64,000 nt of DNA from CBDCUQ01 sp965222835 (GTDB lineage: Bacteria > Pseudomonadota > Alphaproteobacteria > Rhizobiales > Hyphomicrobiaceae): positions 62,001 to 126,000 of the forward strand of contig CBDCUQ010000001.1 of assembly GCA_965222835.1 (NCBI GenBank). The letters are read 5' to 3'. Under the pieces are notes generated by a model that made no database searches, was not told the origin of the DNA, and was given only the letters and a program-made list of their open reading frames with translations. Shown piece after piece: positions 1 through 9,502 of the stretch. Numbering within the stretch: position 1 is the first letter of the stretch; each line of letters begins with the position of its first letter. The position numbers and the translations under genes are program-made.

Positions 1-550
1 CGGCGCCAAACGCCTCCCGCGAAACACCGACAAGTTCAACGTCGAGGAAGACGCCATCCGCATCCTTTACCCCGGCCATGGCCGCGCGCTCAATTTGAAC
101 CGGCCCCGTCGTATCAAGCACAATGCGCGCCTTGCCTTCCGCAAAGAGCCCGTATCGGAAGGCCTTGACCAGCCCCAAGCCCTTTGAGCCAGTACCCGTC
201 TCCAGACGGAAGCTCACATTTGGGAGATCGACGATTACCCGATAGGGGTTGGCAAGGGTGTAGATTTCCGCAGTGACCCCCTTTGAGAGGTGCGTACGAA
301 AGCGGGTCTTGTTTCGGTCGCCGTCGAGACGCGCGGAGGTGGCTTCGGCGGCCACCTCAAGTGACGGCGCTTTCATCGCGCCCTGGCTGGCAGCGGGCAC
401 CACCTGAACAGCAGTCCCTGCCGTACCAGCACGCCAATGTGTAGATACACCGCCTGGGCCCATGTTTTCGGGCGGCGGCTCCAAGAAGCCGAAGACCGCC
501 ACAGCGCCTCCTGCCAGAGCAAGCAAAACCAAGCGCCAAGCTGGGCTCAT
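1..550 (-). CDS. N-acetylmuramoyl-L-alanine amidase, N-terminal AMIN part (partial)
   Basis: This is the 5' part of a minus-strand gene that runs off the left edge of the window; about 183 codons are present. Reading inward from an ATG at 550-548, preceded by a purine-rich ribosome site (GGGAGGGGGAAGAGGGA), it has a hydrophobic signal segment (residues about 5-24), a short linker and then an AMIN-like domain with ANPYRVIVDLPNV and GLFAEGKARIVLDT. In this family the AMIN domain targets the protein to peptidoglycan and a zinc amidase domain follows; that part lies outside the window, so the catalytic function is inferred from family architecture. It is divergent from rne, an arrangement I recall from related genomes. 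Confidence 0.85.
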   Translation of the reverse strand, partial: MSPAWRLVLLALAGGAVAVFGFLEPPPENMGPGGVSTHWRAGTAGTAVQVVPAASQGAMKAPSLEVAAEATSARLDGDRNKTRFRTHLSKGVTAEIYTLANPYRVIVDLPNVSFRLETGTGSKGLGLVKAFRYGLFAEGKARIVLDTTGPVQIERAAMAGVKDADGVFLDVELVGVSREAFGA

Positions 551-1373
551 TCCCTCTTCCCCCTCCCAGAGACTTGCAGCCATCTCGAGCAAAACGACTG
601 CTATTTCTGCATGTTAACACAAAATTGTCCATGACCGGCGATGCTGAAAACACGCGACCACAGGATCGAAGATGGTCGGCGCCACTGTAAGTGCTTGCCT
701 ACCTGGCGCCGAAACCGTACACATCTGAGGTCGCGTCCCGATGAGCCTGCCTTCTGAAGGCGAGAGCGCTCGGCTATTGGACGGGGTTCAGGCCGGAACT
801 GGCCGAACCTCCAGCCGAAAGAGCCCGCCCGCCGTATGGGCAGTTTTTGCCGGGATCATGACTGGGTGGTCGCGTCTCGCGCCTTATTTTGCTGCAAACT
901 TGGTTCCTATTGAACCTTGGAGCGTTTAGGGGCCGAAGAGAACCGTCCAGAGTTTCCAAGCGGGGAAGCCGTTCCGTTTCCGGCGACCGGGCTGAGATGA
1001 AGGACCGCCATAGGATTATGGCGCTCACCCCCGTCAACTGGGGGATTATCCGGTCAGCGGCCGGCTCGGAGAAAGAGCCCCAAAGTTTCATTGTGCAAAG
1101 CCTGGTTATTCGGTCAGGCAAGCACACAACCCAAATGAACCGTATGCAGATCGAACGCGCAGTCTCGCCAAACCCCACCGGGCTCTTCGGAGCGCCGGCG
1201 GCATGGCGCTCGGATGACCCGGCGTCATCGGGAGGGCGCGCCCGAAATCACACCGTAAATCGTCAATCGAAAAATCAGAAAAAGGCGCGCGCCAGCCAAC
1301 GGCCGACTGTCGCCTCCGGCTCAAGAGCCGGTCCAGTCTGGCCGTCCCGCCGGCGCGCGAAGGACAAAAAGAA
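551..1373 (+). promoter_or_regulatory. Long hairpin-rich leader between the amidase gene and rne
   Basis: This 823-base stretch has no convincing gene. It must hold the promoters of the divergent amidase gene and rne. Two simple hairpins can be read on the rne-sense strand: CCCCC (1028-1032) with GGGGG (1040-1044), and CCGGCTC (1316-1322) with GAGCCGG (1325-1331). The second lies about 45 bases before the rne start. Long structured 5' leaders that RNase E itself cleaves are known for rne in enterobacteria; the same feedback here is inference. No promoter hexamers are called because none stands out. Confidence 0.5.
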
Positions 1374-4300
1374 ATGTCGAACAACAAGATGCTTATCGAT
1401 GCCACCCACCCGGAGGAGACTCGGGTGGTGGTTCTCCGGAATAGCCGCGTAGAGGAATTCGATTACGAAAGCGCTGCTCGAAAACTTCTCAGGGGCAATA
1501 TTTATCTGGCGAAGGTGACGCGCGTGGAGCCCTCGCTTCAGGCCGCGTTCGTAGATTACGGCGGAAACCGCCACGGCTTCCTAGCCTTCAACGAAATTCA
1601 TCCCGACTACTACCAAATCCCGATGGCAGATCGCCAGGCGCTCCTCGAAGAAGAAGCAGCCGCCGAGGCACGCGAAGAGGAAGAGGCCGATGCCCGTGCC
1701 GAACGGCTTGCCCGGCGCCAACGCCGCCGCAAACCCAGGCGGAGCCGGGAGCAAAACCAGGATCAAGCCACGGACGATCTCGCAGACCAGCCAGCCGACG
1801 ATGAAGATGGCGACGACGGTATCGTCGAAATCATCGAGACCGAGGCCGACGACGATGCGCCCGAGGAAATTGGCGCAACCGCTGAGGCCGGCGACACCGA
1901 AGACGGCGAAGAGGACACTCGTGATTCGGAGGATGACGAGGACGAAAGCAATGAACCCGTCATCCTTGCGGAGCGTACAGTCGCAGCAGACGACACCCTA
2001 ACCGAAGAGCTTCCACAAACGGAAGCCGAAAGCGACGCCGAGCAGTCGGAGCCCGAATCTGAAGACCGTGCGGAATTGACCGCTTCGGACGCAAATGACG
2101 CCGAAACCGATGACGCGCAAGACGCCAGCGAGCCGGACAGCGAAGAAATCGCAAGAGCCGCCCCCGAGTCCGAACCAGACGTTGGCCAGCCGCCGGCTGA
2201 AAAGGAAGATGCCGCCGCAACCGCTGAAACGGACTCGGTGGATCAGGTTGGCTCAGAGGATGCCCTCGAAGAGCTTTCCTACCGTCCGCGCCGGCGCTTG
2301 CGCAGCTATAAGATCCAGGAAGTCATAAAGCGCCGTCAAATCATTCTGGTGCAGGTCGTCAAAGAAGAGCGCGGCACCAAGGGTGCGGCCCTTACCACGT
2401 ACCTCTCACTCGCCGGCCGCTATACCGTGCTCATGCCCAACACGGCGCGCGGCGGTGGCATTTCGCGCAAGATCACCAATCCTCAGGACCGCAAACGCCT
2501 CAAAGCAATCGCAAGCGACCTTGAAGTGCCCGAAGGCATGGGACTGATCATCCGCACCGCGGGCGCCGCACGAACCAAGCAGGAAATCAAGCGCGACTTC
2601 GAGTATCTCTTGCGCCTGTGGGAAAGTGTGCGCGAGCTCACACTTCAATCGACTGCTCCGAGCCTCGTCTACGAAGAGGGCAATCTGATCAAGCGGTCGA
2701 TCCGAGATCTTTATGACAAAGACATCGAACAGATTGTCGTCGCAGGCACCGGCGCCCACAAAGAGGCCCGCGACTTCATGCGCATGCTGATGCCCAGCCA
2801 CGCCCGAAACGTGGTCCTGCATTCAGATCCCGAGCCGCTGTTCACGCGCTATGGCATCGAGCGCCAGCTCAACGCAATGTTCAGCCCCTACGTAACGCTG
2901 CGTTCGGGTGGCTACCTCGTCATCAATCAGACCGAGGCACTCGTTGCGGTCGACGTCAACTCAGGTAAGGCGACCCGGGAATTTTCCATCGAAGAGACGG
3001 CGTTGCAGACGAACCTGGAAGCTGCAGACGAGATTGCACGCCAGCTAAAGCTACGCGACCTTGCCGGCCTGATCGTGATCGACTTCATCGATATGGAGGA
3101 GAAGCGCAACAATCGGGCCGTTGAACGCCGTCTCAAGGACTCGTTGCGCCTGGACCGCGCCCGCATTCAGCTCGGCCGCATTAGCCATTTCGGATTGATG
3201 GAAATGTCACGCCAGCGCCTGCGCACCGGCGTATTGGAAGGCTCGACATCACAATGCCCGCATTGCCAAGGAACCGGCATCATCCGCTCGACGGAGAGTG
3301 TGGCGCTTGCCGTCATCCGTGGGCTTGAAGACGCCCTGATGCAAGGTGCACGCACATCACTCATTGCAATGACGACATCGCAGGTGGCGCTCTACATCCT
3401 CAACAACAAGCGCCAATTCGTCAACGCCATGGAAGCGCACTACGGCGTGCCAATTGCCATCCAGGCAAGCGACAAGCTGCAAGGTGCCAACTTCACCATC
3501 GAGCGCGGACACGCGCCGGCTCAGCCAATACGCCGCTCTGAACGCACGGCCGTCAACATGGACTGGGGATTTGATGGAGATGATGCGCGCGATGGAAGCG
3601 TCGAAACGGACCCGACGCCGGATGACTCCACCTACGCTGCAAGAGACGGGCGCGAAGATCGCGGGAGCCGGCGGCGCAGACGCGGCCGCCGCGGTAGCGG
3701 CCAAGGTCAGCAAAGCGCCGAAGACGGTGGCCGGCAGCGCAGTGCGAGACGCCGCCGCGGCGGACCGGAGGTGGACGCCGAAACGTCAGAGCCGGCAACG
3801 CATCTCGATCCAGATGAACTCGCCATGGCCGAGGACGCGCGATCGGCGGATGAGTTTGAGGCTGCAGACTTTGCGGGCGACGCGGTCGACGACGCGGATC
3901 GCGGTGGCGCGAACGGCGAGCAAAGCGGACGCAGAAGGCGCCGTGGCCGCCGCGGCGGCCGCAGGGGCCGGGGCCGCAGCCGTGAGCAGGCACCTGCCCC
4001 GGCAAGCCTGAGTCACATAACAGAAGAGATCATTGATGATTTCGGCGGTGCGATCATGCCGGACGACCTCATGCAGGAGATTGCCCCCGAATTGCAACCC
4101 GCCAACGAGGCACGGCTCGATACACCTCAGGGACCAGCATCTCATGGTACCGGGGACACCAAAGACGATGTCAGAAGCGCCACCGCATCCGGCGATACAG
4201 AAGAAGGTACCGGCCGCGAAGCACCGGCCAATGAGCAGGACCAAGCGGACACCGCACCCGGGACGGCACAGCAAGACGCCGATGTGGCCATGGAAAGCGT

Positions 4301-4463
4301 CTCCCAAGACTCTGCTCCGGCACGCCGGAGCTTGTCCTCCTCCCGGGAGCCGAAATTGGAGCGCGTCGTCGTAGGACCCGACACCGCGTCGGACGACGAT
4401 GCCAATGCAGAAGCGCCACCTGCACCCAAGCGCGGCTGGTGGCAGAAGCGACTGGGCGGGTAA
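1374..4463 (+). CDS. rne: Ribonuclease E (Rne/Rng family)
   Basis: Endoribonuclease that starts mRNA decay and processes rRNA and tRNA precursors, normally as the scaffold of a degradosome. The 1029-residue product starts at an ATG with AGGA upstream. Residues about 38-90 are the first half of an S1 domain; a very acidic Asp/Glu-rich insert (about 90-290) splits it before the domain resumes. The catalytic aspartates of E. coli (303, 346) correspond to D527 in AVDVNSG and D570 in IVIDFIDM, and the zinc-link cysteines to C628 and C631 (CPHC), all offset by 224, so the catalytic core is intact. The C-terminal half carries Arg/Gly-rich blocks between acidic stretches and ends in KRGWWQKRLGG; a GWW motif at this place binds PNPase in Caulobacter. 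Confidence 0.97.
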   Translation: MSNNKMLIDATHPEETRVVVLRNSRVEEFDYESAARKLLRGNIYLAKVTRVEPSLQAAFVDYGGNRHGFLAFNEIHPDYYQIPMADRQALLEEEAAAEAREEEEADARAERLARRQRRRKPRRSREQNQDQATDDLADQPADDEDGDDGIVEIIETEADDDAPEEIGATAEAGDTEDGEEDTRDSEDDEDESNEPVILAERTVAADDTLTEELPQTEAESDAEQSEPESEDRAELTASDANDAETDDAQDASEPDSEEIARAAPESEPDVGQPPAEKEDAAATAETDSVDQVGSEDALEELSYRPRRRLRSYKIQEVIKRRQIILVQVVKEERGTKGAALTTYLSLAGRYTVLMPNTARGGGISRKITNPQDRKRLKAIASDLEVPEGMGLIIRTAGAARTKQEIKRDFEYLLRLWESVRELTLQSTAPSLVYEEGNLIKRSIRDLYDKDIEQIVVAGTGAHKEARDFMRMLMPSHARNVVLHSDPEPLFTRYGIERQLNAMFSPYVTLRSGGYLVINQTEALVAVDVNSGKATREFSIEETALQTNLEAADEIARQLKLRDLAGLIVIDFIDMEEKRNNRAVERRLKDSLRLDRARIQLGRISHFGLMEMSRQRLRTGVLEGSTSQCPHCQGTGIIRSTESVALAVIRGLEDALMQGARTSLIAMTTSQVALYILNNKRQFVNAMEAHYGVPIAIQASDKLQGANFTIERGHAPAQPIRRSERTAVNMDWGFDGDDARDGSVETDPTPDDSTYAARDGREDRGSRRRRRGRRGSGQGQQSAEDGGRQRSARRRRGGPEVDAETSEPATHLDPDELAMAEDARSADEFEAADFAGDAVDDADRGGANGEQSGRRRRRGRRGGRRGRGRSREQAPAPASLSHITEEIIDDFGGAIMPDDLMQEIAPELQPANEARLDTPQGPASHGTGDTKDDVRSATASGDTEEGTGREAPANEQDQADTAPGTAQQDADVAMESVSQDSAPARRSLSSSREPKLERVVVGPDTASDDDANAEAPPAPKRGWWQKRLGG

Positions 4464-4943
4464 CTACGCCGGATCTCTGGTTATAAGGCCAAGGAAGACC
4501 TAGGCCGGCCACCCCTGGCCGGCCACGCCAGCGTAAATCTCGACAAAGAAAATACGCACACGGAAAGGTGTTGCTGCAATGCAACCGCCGGCCGTGAAAT
4601 CGGCCCGTCGCGGCCTCGGCCAGCGAACCTCTGCACTCACAAATTTGTCATATTTTCATTAGGTTGCGAAGAACCTACCTGTCCAACGATCTATCAGCCC
4701 GCCTTGCTGCACCGCAGCGACACCTTTCGTCGCAGAAGCCTTCAGACGGGTTGGCGGCCTCAATTCCATCGGTTAGACCGCCCCCGTCCGGCGCACCTGA
4801 CCTCAGCCGGATTGGGTGTGCCAAGCCCATGCAATGCGCAGAGCGTTCAGCACAGGAACCCTCGGAGAGCCAGGTCGGTTCGGGAAACGTCAGTTTTCGA
4901 ACCGCGCCAGTTCCTCAAAGCAACCACAAGAACAACAGTAGAG
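4464..4943. other. Gene-free spacer after rne, with one hairpin
   Basis: About 480 bases with no supported gene. The only clear structure is a GC hairpin: GGCCGGCC at 4503-4510 and again at 4517-4524, with loop ACCCCT. It lies 40 bases after the rne stop and has no T-run, so it may be a 3' stabilising or factor-dependent terminator structure rather than an intrinsic terminator. The reading frame of the next gene stays open upstream to 4704, but that extension looks neither like a signal peptide nor like a conserved domain. Confidence 0.45.
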
Positions 4944-5492
4944 ATGTCTGACATGAGCAAGAAGATTTTTGCCGGCCTGGCAATCGCCGTCACGATGGGG
5001 GCCACGACCGCTGAAGCCCGCGTTGATCACGGCCTGGTGCCATCCCTCTACGAAGCCAACGAGAATTGGCGGGGCAAGCCGGGACTGGGCAAGAACTTCA
5101 AATCCCCGAGCAAGAAGTACGTGCGAACCGCGGCGCGGCGCTACAAAGGCGGCCGCAAGGCGAAGCGGTCATACCGGAAAGCCTCTGCGTCCCGCTCGTG
5201 CCTGAAACCCTCGGCCCGGGCACTCCTCAATCGCATCGAAGCTAAGTTTGGCCCCGTTCAGGTCATCTCGACCTGCCGTCCCGGCGCCGTTATCAGGACG
5301 TCTGGCAAGCCGTCCAAGCACCGCTACGGGCTCGCCGTCGATTTCAATGCTGGCAGCCGCAAGAAGGCGATCGTCAACTGGCTGGTGGCCAACCACCGCG
5401 CCGGTGGCACCATGACCTATGCCGGCATGAGCCACATCCATGTGGACATCGGATATCGGTTCGTAAAGCTTCACGCGCGCGGCCACGGCTAA
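4944..5492 (+). CDS. Exported M15-family peptidase-like protein (D-Ala-D-Ala carboxypeptidase fold)
   Basis: Probable zinc peptidase acting on peptidoglycan peptides in the periplasm. The 182-residue product begins with a signal peptide (MSDMSKKIFAGL..., cut near ATTAEA), then a Lys/Arg-rich linker (about 50-85) and an M15A-like domain. SKHRYGLAVDF at 124-134 matches SxHxxGxAxDF, giving H126 and D133, and MSHIHVD at 162-168 supplies the HxH ligand H166. Two cysteines (C86, C111) could form a disulphide. I chose the ATG at 4944 because the signal peptide starts there; the ATG at 4953 is an equal alternative. The gene stands alone and is followed by a strong terminator hairpin. The exact substrate is not evident. 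Confidence 0.8.
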   Translation: MSDMSKKIFAGLAIAVTMGATTAEARVDHGLVPSLYEANENWRGKPGLGKNFKSPSKKYVRTAARRYKGGRKAKRSYRKASASRSCLKPSARALLNRIEAKFGPVQVISTCRPGAVIRTSGKPSKHRYGLAVDFNAGSRKKAIVNWLVANHRAGGTMTYAGMSHIHVDIGYRFVKLHARGHG

Positions 5493-5530
5493 CGCGCACC
5501 CCGGCAATTCAGTCGGTAGCAAGAGTCGTA

Positions 5531-5569
5531 GAGGGGCGGGTCGCGTTAGGACCGCCCCTCATGTTTTTG
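5531..5569. terminator. Strong, probably bidirectional terminator hairpin
   Basis: GAGGGGCGG (5531-5539) pairs with CCGCCCCTC (5552-5560), followed by ATGTTTTTGT on the plus strand. It lies just after the M15 peptidase gene, and its right arm overlaps the stop codon of the converging aminotransferase gene (5559-5561), so one stem may serve both transcripts. The T-run favours plus-strand termination. Confidence 0.8.
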
Positions 5570-6767
5570 TCGGTTTGAGACGATCCCAATCTTTGAGGCG
5601 CTTGACCGCATCGGCGACGTCCGTGGGATCGGCCGAATAGGAAAAGCGCAAAAAATGCTTCCCGCGCCCGGCATCGAAGTCCACACCTGGCGTAGCCGCG
5701 ACACCCGTCTCCTCAAGCATCAGTTTTGCAAGAGCCAGACTGTCATCGGTCAAATGGCCGACGTCGCAGTAAAGATAGAAGGCACCGTCGGCCGGTGCGA
5801 TTTCACCGAACCCGGATTTGGGAAGTTCCTCCAGCAACAATGCACGGTTGGTCTCATATGTGAGGCGGTTGGCCTCCAGCTCCTCATGCGCCTCGAACGC
5901 GCCCATCGCCGCGGCCTGCGCGGCCGCAGACGGTGAGATAAAAAAGTTCTGGGCAAGACGCTCGATTGTTCGAACCAGCCTTTCGGGAACCACCATCCAG
6001 CCCACGCGCCATCCCGTCATCGAATAGTATTTCGAGAAGCTGTTGATGACGACGACATCCTCAGAATACCGAAGTGCCGTTTGCGCTTCGGTTCCGTAAG
6101 TAAGTCCGTGATAGATCTCGTCGGAAATAAGCCAGAGACCGTTTGCATGACAGGCGCGCGCAATTTCTTCGAATCGCTGCGGCAAAAGCATCGTGCCAGT
6201 CGGGTTGTTTGGGCTCGCAACGAGCACGCCTCTTAAGGGTGCCGCGCCAGCTGTGTCGCCGATCATAGCTGCGGTAGGCATCCAACGCGTTTGAGGCCCC
6301 GTCTCCATCGGAACGGGCACGCAGCCAAGCGCCGTCAGAATGTGACGGTAACAGGGATAGCCGGGGGAGGGCAGCGCAACCCGGTCGCCGGCATCGAATA
6401 GCGCCAGGAACGCCAGCACGAAGGCTCCAGACGAGCCCGCAGTAACAACGACACGTTCCGGCGGAATCGAGACCCCATAGTGCTCGTGATAGTGCCGTGC
6501 GATTCTTTCGCGAAGGTCAGGCGTACCCAGCGCCAAAGTATAACCAAGAGACTCCGCGTCCAGGCACCGGCGCAAGGCGTCGCGTGCAAGCTTTGGCGCC
6601 GGCGTGCCGGGTTGCCCCACCTCCATATGGATAACGCGATGACCAGTCGCCTCTCGCGCCGCGGCGGCCCGCATCACATCCATCACAATAAAGCTCTCGA
6701 TCTCACCACGCCGGGCCAGTTCGAGCAGCCCAGGCCCACCCTTGGGACCGTCTTTTCGCACTGTCAT
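5559..6767 (-). CDS. PLP-dependent class I/II aminotransferase
   Basis: Fold-type I aminotransferase of 402 residues, the usual family length. The Schiff-base lysine is K246 in SFSKYYSMTGWRVGW; upstream are the cofactor-binding ASPNNPTGT and SDEIYHGLTY segments and, near the C-terminus, LRFSYS with the substrate-carboxylate arginine. The family resembles aspartate/tyrosine-type aminotransferases, but substrate cannot be read from sequence, so no gene symbol is given. The start at 6767 gives MTVRKDGPKGGPGLLELARRG. It converges on the M15 peptidase gene and is divergent from the M48-TPR gene, so it is probably transcribed alone. Confidence 0.9.
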   Translation of the reverse strand: MTVRKDGPKGGPGLLELARRGEIESFIVMDVMRAAAAREATGHRVIHMEVGQPGTPAPKLARDALRRCLDAESLGYTLALGTPDLRERIARHYHEHYGVSIPPERVVVTAGSSGAFVLAFLALFDAGDRVALPSPGYPCYRHILTALGCVPVPMETGPQTRWMPTAAMIGDTAGAAPLRGVLVASPNNPTGTMLLPQRFEEIARACHANGLWLISDEIYHGLTYGTEAQTALRYSEDVVVINSFSKYYSMTGWRVGWMVVPERLVRTIERLAQNFFISPSAAAQAAAMGAFEAHEELEANRLTYETNRALLLEELPKSGFGEIAPADGAFYLYCDVGHLTDDSLALAKLMLEETGVAATPGVDFDAGRGKHFLRFSYSADPTDVADAVKRLKDWDRLKPTKT

Positions 6768-7023
6768 GACACTCCTGGGTCGCCCGTTAGGTCAACCAAG
6801 AGCGGCGCCTTGTTGCCGCCCAAATAGCAATTGTTGATGAACAAGGACAAGGCGCTCGCTGTGGCGGTTATAGGGGTTGGCACGGACGCAAACCAGCCCC
6901 GCGTTGACGGTCGTTTAGCGGACGACTACGGTTCATCACAACCAAGAGTTTTCGTGACAACACGCCATCGCGAGGACACCCTAGAATGACACACTATAGG
7001 ATTTGATTGGGTCATCCCAGAAC

Positions 7024-8445
7024 ATGAGCCGCAAGCATTCAGGACCGCTACGACAGACTTTGGCGAGTGTTGTGGCGCTCGCCACCGCAATTGCGAGCCC
7101 GACCGCTCACGCCCAGCGCGTTCCCGGGCAAATCTTCGACACTGAAATGGAAGCATTGCTCGCAGATTATGCGCGCCCGATTCTTGAAACAGCAGGGCAA
7201 GGTTCAGGCCGGATTCGCGTCCGCGTCATCAACAATCCAACCTTCAACGCCTTTGTGATCGACGGGCGCAACATTTATATGCACACGGGCGTACTCCTGG
7301 CATCAACAACGCCAAACCAGGTCATCGGCGTCTTGGCCCACGAGACAGGGCACATCACCGCGGCCCACATCTCAGATCTTCGCAATCAAGTCACATCCCT
7401 ACAGAACCGCTCGCTACTCCTCCAACTGCTCGGCATCGGCCTGATGGTTGCCGGAGCCGTAGCCGGCGGAGGCGGCGCAGACGGCGTAACCGGCGCAGGT
7501 CAGGCTGTCGCCGCAGGTGGATCCGAAACATTGTTGCGCGCCTTTCTGCGCGAGCGCCAAGCGCAAGAGGCTGCGGCCGATCAGGCTGGACTGGGCCTCC
7601 TGCGCAAAACCGGACAGTCGGGCAAAGGAATGCTTGAAACGTTCGAACGGATGGCCAGCGAAAACCAATTCTCACTAGCAGACAACTATCGGCGAACCCA
7701 TCCGCTCGAACGCACACGTATCTCGCTTCTGAGAAAGCGCGCACAAAAGTCACCGTACTTCGGCAAGCCCGACTCTCCACGGCTCCAGCTGCGCCATGAC
7801 CTCGTTCGCGCAAAGCTGTTGGGTTACCTCAACGTTCCGCAAACGGTATTTAATACGTACCCAGCCAGCAACAAGAGCCTTCCGGCGCGCTACGCCCGCG
7901 CCATCGCACGATTGAAGCAGGGCCGTACCGGAAATTTCGAGCGCGCGCTGGCCGACATCGACAGCCTCATTCGCGATCAGCCGCAAAACCCCTACTTCCA
8001 CGAAGTCAAAGGCGACTTCCTCCTGAAGAATGGTCAGGCAGCGCGCGCCATCGCTCCTTTTCAGAAGGCCAACAAGCTCTCCAAGGGTGCACCCCAGATC
8101 GCAACGCAGTTGGCCAAAGCCATTATCCAGTCCGGACAGACGAAAAGGGTGGGAGAGGCCATTAATCTTCTGAAACGCGCCTTGCGCAGCGAGGACGACG
8201 CCGATAAATCATCGGGAACATACGTCCAAACATATAGGCTACTGTCCCAAGCCTATGGTGCCAAACGGCAAAACGCTAAGGCGGCGTTGGCCCAGGCAGA
8301 GGCGGAAGTAAGGATCGGCAACTTCAAACTTGCCCGTGAGCGCGCGGCGATCGCCCAACGAAATCTTAAGGCAGGCTCGATCGACTGGCTGAGAGCGGAC
8401 GACATCGTCAACATAAGGCCGGAAGGTCCAAAACGGAACTACTAA
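7024..8445 (+). CDS. Exported M48 metalloprotease with TPR region (BepA/YfgC-like)
   Basis: Periplasmic zinc protease likely involved in outer-membrane protein assembly or quality control. A signal peptide (residues about 1-32, ending SPTAHAQ) precedes an M48 domain with HETGH at 106-110 and the third ligand E182 in EAAADQ. A glycine-rich segment near 140-165 fits the membrane-apposed part of the family. From about 270 onward the helical pairs (for example RYARAIARLKQG, PYFHEVKGDFLLKNG) look like TPR repeats, as in BepA. The ATG at 7024 is preferred over a TTG at 7003 because it starts the signal peptide. The 33-base gap to the DsbA-like gene suggests co-transcription. Confidence 0.9.
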   Translation: MSRKHSGPLRQTLASVVALATAIASPTAHAQRVPGQIFDTEMEALLADYARPILETAGQGSGRIRVRVINNPTFNAFVIDGRNIYMHTGVLLASTTPNQVIGVLAHETGHITAAHISDLRNQVTSLQNRSLLLQLLGIGLMVAGAVAGGGGADGVTGAGQAVAAGGSETLLRAFLRERQAQEAAADQAGLGLLRKTGQSGKGMLETFERMASENQFSLADNYRRTHPLERTRISLLRKRAQKSPYFGKPDSPRLQLRHDLVRAKLLGYLNVPQTVFNTYPASNKSLPARYARAIARLKQGRTGNFERALADIDSLIRDQPQNPYFHEVKGDFLLKNGQAARAIAPFQKANKLSKGAPQIATQLAKAIIQSGQTKRVGEAINLLKRALRSEDDADKSSGTYVQTYRLLSQAYGAKRQNAKAALAQAEAEVRIGNFKLARERAAIAQRNLKAGSIDWLRADDIVNIRPEGPKRNY

Positions 8446-8478
8446 TTAGCCGGCCAAACCAATAGAACTGGAGCCAAG

Positions 8479-9333
8479 ATGTCTGCAACCAAGCCCGATA
8501 AGAGCAGTAGTCCCGTCGCAAACCGATCGGGCAGCGGCATCTATGTCGTTGCTATTCTATTCGCTCTCGGCATCGGTGTTCTGTTATGGGGTCGCGGCAC
8601 GGAAACCACCAAGACCGCCTCGCTTTCTACACCGCTTGCAGGCGCAAACTTCACGGAAAACCAGCGCCAATCCATCCAAGATATCGTCAAGGCGTACCTG
8701 CTGGACAATCCCGAGTTGCTTCTTGAGATGCAAACGGCGCTCGAGACCAAGTTGGCAGAGGAAGAGGCCGAAAAAACCAAGAAGCTTGTCGCCAGCCATG
8801 CCAAAGAGCTCTACCGTAACGATACCGACGCAATTGGCGGAAATGCTGATGGTGACATCGCCGTCGTTGAGTTCTTCGATTACAACTGTGGGTACTGCAA
8901 ACGCGGCTTCGACGGCATCGCCAAACTCATAGAGAAGGACAAGAACGTCCGCTTCGTATTCAAAGAGCTACCTATCATTCGCAACGAGTCCGAAGGCGCC
9001 TCCCGCGTGGCCCTCGCGGCCAAGCGCCAAGGCAAATACTGGGAAGTCCATCAAGCCCTAATGAGGACAAAAGGACTCGTAAACGAAGCAGCCGCCATGA
9101 AAGTCGCGGAAAAACTTGGCCTCGACATGGAAAAGCTAAGAGCCGATGCCAACTCGGACGAGGTCAAGGCCGAGATCCAAAGCACCAAGCAGCTCGCACA
9201 AAAGATGGGTATCAACGGTACGCCGCATTTTCTTGTCGGGGACAAAGCCGTCGGCGGAGCCCCTCAAAACCTATATAAGCTTTTGAAAGACCATGTCGCC
9301 GATTTTCGCAAGTCAGGCTGCACGTATTGTTGA
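8479..9333 (+). CDS. DsbA-family thiol-disulfide oxidoreductase (Com1/ScsC-like)
   Basis: Membrane-anchored thioredoxin-fold protein of 284 residues facing the periplasm. A single transmembrane segment (about residues 20-38, YVVAILFALGIGVLLWG) is followed by a helical N-terminal region of the Com1/ScsC type (about 60-110) and a DsbA thioredoxin domain with the active site CGYC at 137-140 and the cis-proline in INGTPHFLVGD. It ends with a further CTYC pair. Such proteins form or isomerise disulphides in exported proteins. It follows the M48-TPR gene by 33 bases, consistent with a shared envelope-quality role. The partner reductase or oxidase is not in the window. Confidence 0.9.
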   Translation: MSATKPDKSSSPVANRSGSGIYVVAILFALGIGVLLWGRGTETTKTASLSTPLAGANFTENQRQSIQDIVKAYLLDNPELLLEMQTALETKLAEEEAEKTKKLVASHAKELYRNDTDAIGGNADGDIAVVEFFDYNCGYCKRGFDGIAKLIEKDKNVRFVFKELPIIRNESEGASRVALAAKRQGKYWEVHQALMRTKGLVNEAAAMKVAEKLGLDMEKLRADANSDEVKAEIQSTKQLAQKMGINGTPHFLVGDKAVGGAPQNLYKLLKDHVADFRKSGCTYC

Positions 9334-9502
9334 AGCGTTCCGGCGCGTTATGTCCCACCTTGACCATGGTAGGGGCAATAGGACACCCCCGGCCCTTTCG
9401 CGGGTGCAGAAAAGCTGGTAGACGAAAATTCAAGGGGTGCCGGCGGACCACCCAAGGTCGGCCGTCTGCTCCGCGACCCTGCCCATCGATCTCCTGCACC
9501 TG

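Noticed and set aside
889..1452. Plus-strand frame of 187 codons overlapping the rne start
   Set aside because: It overlaps the certain rne start in another frame, has no ribosome site or domain, and is rich in Arg/Ser as expected for GC-rich non-coding sequence.
4503..4524. Hairpin after rne as an intrinsic terminator
   Set aside because: The stem is good but no T-run follows; recorded only as a structure.
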